A stretch of 64,000 bases of DNA from Pseudomonadota bacterium (lineage in GTDB: Bacteria; Pseudomonadota; Gammaproteobacteria; Steroidobacterales; Steroidobacteraceae). The notes below the pieces were generated by a model. The model saw nothing but the letters and a program-made list of their open reading frames with translations. It was not told where the DNA came from and made no database searches. The stretch is from NCBI GenBank assembly GCA_025356075.1, contig JANXUT010000060.1, positions 1-64,000 of the forward strand. The letters are read 5' to 3'. Positions 59,020 to 64,000 of this stretch are shown here, piece after piece. The translations under genes were made by a program, and so were the position numbers. Numbering within the stretch: position 1 is the stretch's first letter; each line of letters starts with the position of its first letter.

Positions 59020-62000
59020 GTGCCCCCGAACCCCGTCCTCGAGCCGCTCAGTCCCGATGAGCGGCACCCGATCGTCCGCTGGGGCCAGCTCTATGGCTCG
59101 GCGCTCGCGCTCGCCTGCGTCGAGCTAGCCCGCCGGCACGAAGGTCCCGTCCTCGCCGTCTGCGCGAACGCGCGCGATGCCGAGCGCCTCGCGGGGGAGC
59201 TTGCGTTCTACGCGGCCCCCGAGCTCCCGATCGTGCGGCTCCCCGATTACGAGACGCTGCCCTACGACGTGTTCTCGCCGCACCCGGACATCACCTCGCA
59301 GCGACTCGCGACGCTCGCGGCGCTGCCGGGGCTGAAGCGCGGCCTCCTCGTCGTCGCGGTGGATGCGCTCCTGCAGCGGCTGCCGCCTCCCGCGTTCGTC
59401 GCCGCGCACACGCTGGTGCTTCGCTCGGGCGAGAAGCTCGACCTCGAGGCCTTCCGCGCGCGCCTCGTGGCGGCCGGCTACGCGAGCGTGACGCAGGTGG
59501 TGGCGCCGGGCGAGTTCGCGGTCCGGGGCTCGCTCCTCGACCTGTACCCGATGGGGGCGGAGGCGCCGTACCGCATCGACCTGTTCGATGACGTCATCGA
59601 CAGCATCCGTGCCTTCGACAGCGACACGCAGCGCTCGACCGACCGGCTCGAGGCGATCCGCCTCTTGCCCGCGCGCGAGTTCGCGCTGACGCCGGAGTCG
59701 ATCAAGGAGTTCAGGCGCCGCTACCGCCAGCGCTTCGAGGGCGACGTGACCCGCTCGCAGGTCTACAAGAGCGTCAGCGAGGGCCTCCCGGTCGGTGGCA
59801 TCGAGTACTACCTGCCGCTCTTCTTCGATGTGCTCGCCACGCTCTGCGACTACCTGCCGGCGTCGACGCTGCTGCTCGAGGGCTGCGACCTCGCGGATGT
59901 TGCGGCGGTGACATGGGCCGACATCGGCGAGCGCCACGACCAGCGCCGCCACGACATCGAGCGGCCGCTGCTTGACCCGGCCGAGGTCTACACGCCGCCC
60001 GCGGAACTCGCCGGGCGGCTCGGCGGCTACTGGCGGGTCCGCGCGAGCGCGGTGAAGGTCGAGCCCGTCTCGGCGGCCGACAGCGGCGAGCCGTTCCGGA
60101 ACTACCCGAGCGTCGCGCCACCGGCGCTCAAGGTCGATCCACGCCTGCAGCCGGAAGCCGCCGGCCTCCTCGCCTTCCTCGACGGGTTCCAGGGGCGGGT
60201 ACTGCTCGCCGCGGAGTCGGCCGGACGGCGCGAGGTGCTGCTTGAGCTGCTGCACCGAAGCGCGCGCTATCCGGGCGCCGTGGCCGGCTGGCAGGAGTTC
60301 CTGGACGGTGATGCCTCCCTCGCCGTGACCGTCTCGGCGACGGTCGCCGGGCTCCTGCTCCCCGAGTCCGGCGTCGCGCTCATCACCGAGGAGCAGCTCT
60401 ACGGCGAGCGCGCGCGCCAGGAGCGCCGCCGGCGCCGCGCGGAGCGCGATCCCGAGCAGATCCTCCGGGACCTGCGCGACCTCACGGCCGGTGCGCCGGT
60501 CGTGCACGAGGACCACGGCGTCGGCCGCTACCGGGGACTCACCGTCCTCGATGTCGACGGCCAGCCGCACGAGTTCCTGATCATCGAGTACGCGGACGGC
60601 GACAAGCTCTACGTGCCGGTCACGGCGCTCGCGCGGGTGACCCGCTACACGGGCGCCCCGTCCGAGAGCGCCCCGCTCCACAAGCTCGGCGGCGCCGAAT
60701 GGCAGAAGGCGCGGCGGCGCGCCGCCGAGCGCATCCGCGACGTCGCGGCGGAGCTCCTCGACCTCTACGCGCGCCGCGCCGCGCGCGAGGGTACCGCGCT
60801 CGTGCCCTCCGAGCGCGACTACGCCGCCTTCGCCGCCGCGTTCCCGTTCGAGGAAACCCACGACCAGGCCGAGGCGATCAGCGCCGTGCTCGCGGACCTC
60901 GCGAAGCCGAAGCCCATGGACCGCGTCGTCTGCGGCGACGTGGGCTTTGGCAAGACGGAAGTCGCGCTCAGGGCCGCCTTCGCCGCCGTGCAGGCGGGTC
61001 GCCAGGTCGCGGTGCTGGTGCCGACGACGCTGCTCGCGCAGCAGCACCAGCAGACCTTCACCGACCGCTTCGCCGACTGGCCGGTGCGGATCGCGAGCCT
61101 GTCGCGCTTCCGTTCGGGCAAGGAATCCAAGGCCGTGCTCGAGGGCCTCGCCGATGGCGGCCTCGACATCGTCATCGCGACGCACCGGCTGCTGCAGGCG
61201 GGCGTCAAGTTCAAGAACCTCGGGCTCGTCATCATCGACGAGGAGCACCGCTTTGGCGTGCGCGACAAGGAGAAGCTGAAGGCGCTCAGGGCCGACGTCG
61301 ACGTGCTGACGCTGACCGCGACCCCGATCCCGCGCACGCTCAACATGGCGCTCGGGGGGCTGCGTGACCTCAGCCTCATCACGACGCCGCCGGCCGAGCG
61401 CCTCGCCGTGCAGACCTTCGTGCTCGAGTGGAATGCCGCGACCGTGCGCGAGGCGCTGATCCGCGAGATCCGCCGCGGCGGCCAGGTGTACTTCGTGCAC
61501 AACGCGGTCGAGTCGATCGAGCGGCGCGGCGCGGAGCTGCGGGCACTCGTGCCCGAGGCCGACATCCGCGTCGGCCACGGCCAGATGCGCGAGCGCGAGC
61601 TCGAGCGGCTGATGCTCGACTTCTACCACCGGCGCTTCAACGTGCTCCTCTGCACGACCATTATCGAGAGCGGCATCGACGTGCCGACCGCCAACACCAT
61701 GATCATCGACCGCGCCGACAAGTTCGGCCTCGCGCAGCTCCACCAGCTGCGCGGCCGCGTCGGCCGCTCGCACCATCGCGCCTTCGCCTACTTGCTCGCG
61801 CCGCCGAAATCGGTGCTGACGGGCGATGCGGTGAAGCGCCTCGAGGCGATCGAGTCGCTCGAGGACCTCGGCGCCGGGTTCGCGCTCGCGACGCACGACC
61901 TTGAGATCCGCGGCGCCGGCGAGCTCCTCGGCGATGAGCAGAGCGGCCAGATCACCGAGATCGGCTTCAGCCTCTACCTCGACCTCCTCGGCCGCGCCGT

Positions 62001-62490
62001 CGAGGCGCTGAAGGCCGGCCGCGAGCCGGACCTCGAGAAGCCGCTGCACGCAGGTCCCGAGCTCGACCTGCACATCCCGGCGCTCATCCCGGCCGACTAC
62101 ATGCCGGACGTGCACTTGCGGCTCGTGCTCTACAAGCGCATCGCCGCCGCGCCCGACGGCGAGGCGATCGACGAGCTCGAGGCGGAACTGATCGACCGGT
62201 TCGGGCCACTGGCGCCGGCGACGCAGAACCTCTTTCGCATCACGCGCCTGAAGCTCACGGCGCTGCGTCTTGGCCTCACGCGCCTCGATGTGGGTCCCTT
62301 GGGCGGCCTCGTCGAGTTTGGCCCTGAGCACCGCGTCGATCCCGCGCGGGTCCTCAAGCTCGTGCAGAAGGAGCCGAAGAGCTACCGGCTCGAGGGGCCG
62401 GTGCGGCTGCGATTTACGCGCCGGAGCGAGGGCGACGCGGGGCGGCTCGCGACCGCCGGGAGCCTGCTCGCGGCGCTCGGCGCACCCTGA
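59020..62490 (+). CDS. mfd: Transcription-repair coupling factor Mfd
   Basis: The protein is 1156 residues from a GTG start. The UvrB-like N-terminal module (residues 1-350) recruits UvrA. The RNA polymerase-interacting domain lies at about 480-550 (VHEDHGVGRYRGLTVLDVDG). The RecG-like translocase has Walker A CGDVGFGKTEVALRAAF (about 637), a DEEH box in IIDEEHRFGVRDKEKL (about 736) and TATPIPRTLNMAL. The TRG motif and the D7 domain end the protein. It removes stalled RNA polymerase and brings in the excision-repair enzymes. Confidence 0.98.
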   Translation: MPPNPVLEPLSPDERHPIVRWGQLYGSALALACVELARRHEGPVLAVCANARDAERLAGELAFYAAPELPIVRLPDYETLPYDVFSPHPDITSQRLATLAALPGLKRGLLVVAVDALLQRLPPPAFVAAHTLVLRSGEKLDLEAFRARLVAAGYASVTQVVAPGEFAVRGSLLDLYPMGAEAPYRIDLFDDVIDSIRAFDSDTQRSTDRLEAIRLLPAREFALTPESIKEFRRRYRQRFEGDVTRSQVYKSVSEGLPVGGIEYYLPLFFDVLATLCDYLPASTLLLEGCDLADVAAVTWADIGERHDQRRHDIERPLLDPAEVYTPPAELAGRLGGYWRVRASAVKVEPVSAADSGEPFRNYPSVAPPALKVDPRLQPEAAGLLAFLDGFQGRVLLAAESAGRREVLLELLHRSARYPGAVAGWQEFLDGDASLAVTVSATVAGLLLPESGVALITEEQLYGERARQERRRRRAERDPEQILRDLRDLTAGAPVVHEDHGVGRYRGLTVLDVDGQPHEFLIIEYADGDKLYVPVTALARVTRYTGAPSESAPLHKLGGAEWQKARRRAAERIRDVAAELLDLYARRAAREGTALVPSERDYAAFAAAFPFEETHDQAEAISAVLADLAKPKPMDRVVCGDVGFGKTEVALRAAFAAVQAGRQVAVLVPTTLLAQQHQQTFTDRFADWPVRIASLSRFRSGKESKAVLEGLADGGLDIVIATHRLLQAGVKFKNLGLVIIDEEHRFGVRDKEKLKALRADVDVLTLTATPIPRTLNMALGGLRDLSLITTPPAERLAVQTFVLEWNAATVREALIREIRRGGQVYFVHNAVESIERRGAELRALVPEADIRVGHGQMRERELERLMLDFYHRRFNVLLCTTIIESGIDVPTANTMIIDRADKFGLAQLHQLRGRVGRSHHRAFAYLLAPPKSVLTGDAVKRLEAIESLEDLGAGFALATHDLEIRGAGELLGDEQSGQITEIGFSLYLDLLGRAVEALKAGREPDLEKPLHAGPELDLHIPALIPADYMPDVHLRLVLYKRIAAAPDGEAIDELEAELIDRFGPLAPATQNLFRITRLKLTALRLGLTRLDVGPLGGLVEFGPEHRVDPARVLKLVQKEPKSYRLEGPVRLRFTRRSEGDAGRLATAGSLLAALGAP

Positions 62491-62507
62491 TCGGTTACAC
62501 TTCATCC

Positions 62508-63089
62508 ATGCGCAACGAGCGTATTTCGCGGCGGCAGGCGCTCCTCGGGCTGGCCGCCCTCGCCGCGGCTCCGCGCGTCCTCGCCGAGCCGCCGCCGCCG
62601 CCCGGCAGCGCCCGCTACGCGGTCGAGCTCATCGTATTCCGCCAGCTGGGCGCACTACCGGCGCCGATTCTGGCTCCCGCGGTCGCGGCGACCTCGACGA
62701 TTGCCGGGCGCGTCGTGCCGCTCGCCGAGAGCGAGTGGCAGTTGGGTTCTGCGGAGGCGGCGCTCAACCGCGGTGGCTACACGGTCCTGGCGCACACGGC
62801 CTGGGCCGCCATCGTGCCGGCGAACGGCCGCACGACCGCGCACCTCGAGGACGTGCTCACGCAGCCGACCCAGGTCGCGGGCAGCGTCGCGCTGCAGCGT
62901 GGGCAATACCTCTTCCTCGGCATCGAGCTCGACTACCGCCCGGCCGAGGCGGGGCTGTCACCGTCGGTCGTGTATTCGATCCGGGAGAAGCGCCGCGTGA
63001 AGTTCGGCGAGCGGCATTACTTCGATCACCCGGCGATCGGGGCGATCGCGAGCGTCGTCGTGCCGCACGGGCTGGTCGAGACCGAGTAG
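62508..63089 (+). CDS. CsiV-family periplasmic protein
   Basis: The protein is 193 residues with a twin-arginine-like start (ERISRRQALLGLAALAAAPR) and an exported mature part. It resembles the CsiV family: YAVELIVFRQLG, GYTVLAHTAWAAIVP, VAGSVALQRGQYLFLGIELD, VVYSIREKRRVKFGERHYFD and HPAIGAIASVVV. CsiV in Vibrio helps cells handle envelope-active D-amino acid stress and binds peptidoglycan; its cell role elsewhere is not settled. It lies 17 bp after mfd, in a common gammaproteobacterial order. Confidence 0.88.
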   Translation: MRNERISRRQALLGLAALAAAPRVLAEPPPPPGSARYAVELIVFRQLGALPAPILAPAVAATSTIAGRVVPLAESEWQLGSAEAALNRGGYTVLAHTAWAAIVPANGRTTAHLEDVLTQPTQVAGSVALQRGQYLFLGIELDYRPAEAGLSPSVVYSIREKRRVKFGERHYFDHPAIGAIASVVVPHGLVETE

Positions 63090-63092
63090 CGC

Positions 63093-64000
63093 TCAGTCCG
63101 CGGGCGGCTCTTCGACCGCGACGCGATTGCGGCCGGCCGCGCGGGCCGACTCGAGCGCCACGTGGCCGGCGGCGATGAGCTGCTCGGGCGTCGACTGCGG
63201 ACCCGGCGTCAGGTGGGCGACGCCGACACTCACCGTGACGACGCGTGCCACCGGTGAGTGCGGGTGGTGCATGTGCAACTCGCGCACGCGGGCCGCCAGC
63301 CCCTCGCCGTGACGGCGCGCCTGCTCGAGGTCCATGCCGGTCGAAAATCCAATGAAGCGCCCGCCCTCGAGGCGAGCGATGAGGTCGCTTGCGCGCCTGA
63401 GTCCCGCCGAGAGCGCCCGCCCGACGCGCCGGATCACCGAGTCGCCGGCGAGGCGCCCGAAGGTCACGTTGTAGCGATCGAGCGCGTCGATGTCGGCGAG
63501 GTAGAGCGTGAGCGACTTGCCCTCGCGCTGCGCGATCGCGAAGTCGCGGCGCATGAGCTCGTGGAAGTACTCGGAATGCCGCAGGCCCGTCAGGCGGTCG
63601 TCGCGTTGCAGCGGAGCACGCACCGTCGGCGCCGGCTCAGGCGTTGCCTGCTCGCCGACCGGCTGGTGGAAGCTCACGTAGTGGGTCAAAACCCCCTCCT
63701 CGTCCCGCATCGGCTCAAACCTCACGTCTATCCGCCCCGCCGCCGGCCCCGCCTCGCGGATCGCCGCCCGGATCGTAAAGGACTCGGCCCGCTCGAATCG
63801 TTGACGGAGTTCACCGAGCCCGGCCCCGGTACCGTGCACGCCGAGCAGTCCCCCGAGTCCTTCCTGGACCAGATCGGCTCTGCCGCGCTGCCGCAACTGC
63901 TCCAGGGCCCCGTTGGCGAAGATGACCGGGTACTCCGGCCTCCTGGCGTCGATGACCGCGATCGCATCCGGCAGGTGGTCGAGCAGCGCGAGCGTCAGGC
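63093..64000 (-). CDS. PAS-GGDEF protein with degenerate GGDEF motif, 5' end outside window
   Basis: At least 302 residues are open from the window edge to the TGA at 63093. The part nearest the edge is a PAS domain (LLDHLPDAIAVIDARR, then PVIFANGALEQL), followed by a PAC-like segment (FEPMRDEEGVLTHYVSFHQP) and a GGDEF domain (DRLTGLRHSEYFHELMRRDF). The active-site loop reads IARLEGGRFIGFS instead of LARxGGDEF, so cyclic-di-GMP synthesis is unlikely; it may be a sensor or binding domain. The N-terminus is missing. Confidence 0.85.
   Translation of the reverse strand, partial: LTLALLDHLPDAIAVIDARRPEYPVIFANGALEQLRQRGRADLVQEGLGGLLGVHGTGAGLGELRQRFERAESFTIRAAIREAGPAAGRIDVRFEPMRDEEGVLTHYVSFHQPVGEQATPEPAPTVRAPLQRDDRLTGLRHSEYFHELMRRDFAIAQREGKSLTLYLADIDALDRYNVTFGRLAGDSVIRRVGRALSAGLRRASDLIARLEGGRFIGFSTGMDLEQARRHGEGLAARVRELHMHHPHSPVARVVTVSVGVAHLTPGPQSTPEQLIAAGHVALESARAAGRNRVAVEEPPAD

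Noticed and set aside
59125-62505. Very long open frame antisense to mfd
   Set aside because: High GC removes stop codons from antisense frames. The translation is low-complexity Arg/Glu/Val-rich with no motifs, while the sense strand is a complete Mfd.

Overview
The window is a very GC-rich (roughly 70%) chromosomal segment from a gammaproteobacterium. Gene content and order point there: ftsK-lolA-rarA-serS, trxB-aat-infA facing clpA-clpS, rne / rluC / yceF / yceD-rpmF-plsX-fabH, and msbA-lpxK-kdsB are all arranged as in Gammaproteobacteria. The lexA-imuA-imuB-dnaE2 cassette, a CsiV-family protein beside mfd and a short Lpp/OprI-like lipoprotein suggest a non-enteric lineage (Xanthomonadales/Nevskiales-like). 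I cannot name the genus.

Region 1 (1-6235) is one end of an integrative element, read entirely leftward and inserted at the 3' end of a tRNA-Ser(UGA) gene. An integrase operon (integrase, YcxB-like membrane protein, a 12-codon micro-ORF, a 192-aa unknown) is followed by a ten-gene early operon. That operon holds two tiny zinc-ribbon proteins, a protein with an SSB-like C-terminal tip, a P4/D5-type superfamily 3 helicase and several unknowns, and runs out of the window. Almost every gene in both operons overlaps its neighbour by 4 nt. The content fits a prophage or phage satellite.

Region 2 (6236-18134) is housekeeping: tRNA-Ser, serS, rarA, lolA and ftsK leftward; trxB, a COG3146 acyltransferase-like gene, aat and infA rightward; clpA and clpS leftward from a clear sigma70 promoter. 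Region 3 (18312-24658) is a partial type II secretion operon, gspC-D-E-F, plus a small PA3496-like acidic protein. Region 4 (24697-28670) encodes a large exported Asp-box (BNR) repeat protein and an exported LolA/LolB-fold-like protein.

Region 5 (28744-35332) is the SOS mutasome lexA-imuA-imuB-dnaE2, with a perfect LexA box just downstream of the -10 element. The dnaE2 (imuC) gene carries an in-frame 160-residue mini-intein at a conserved site in the polymerase fingers. This is the most notable feature of the window.

Region 6 (35781-45891) holds an Lpp-like lipoprotein facing an L,D-transpeptidase, then fabH, plsX, rpmF, yceD, yceF, carbonic anhydrase, rluC and rne. rne appears to be expressed from a promoter about 450 nt upstream, whose -35 element overlaps the rluC start codon. 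Region 7 (45901-50306) is accessory: a low-molecular-weight phosphatase, a TIR-membrane-repeat protein, a secreted unknown and a gene interrupted by one in-frame amber codon. Region 8 (50436-64000) is envelope biogenesis and repair: kdsB, a Trm112-like protein, lpxK, msbA, exbD, exbB, lolD with two LolC/E paralogues, a small exported protein, mfd, csiV and a truncated PAS-GGDEF protein.
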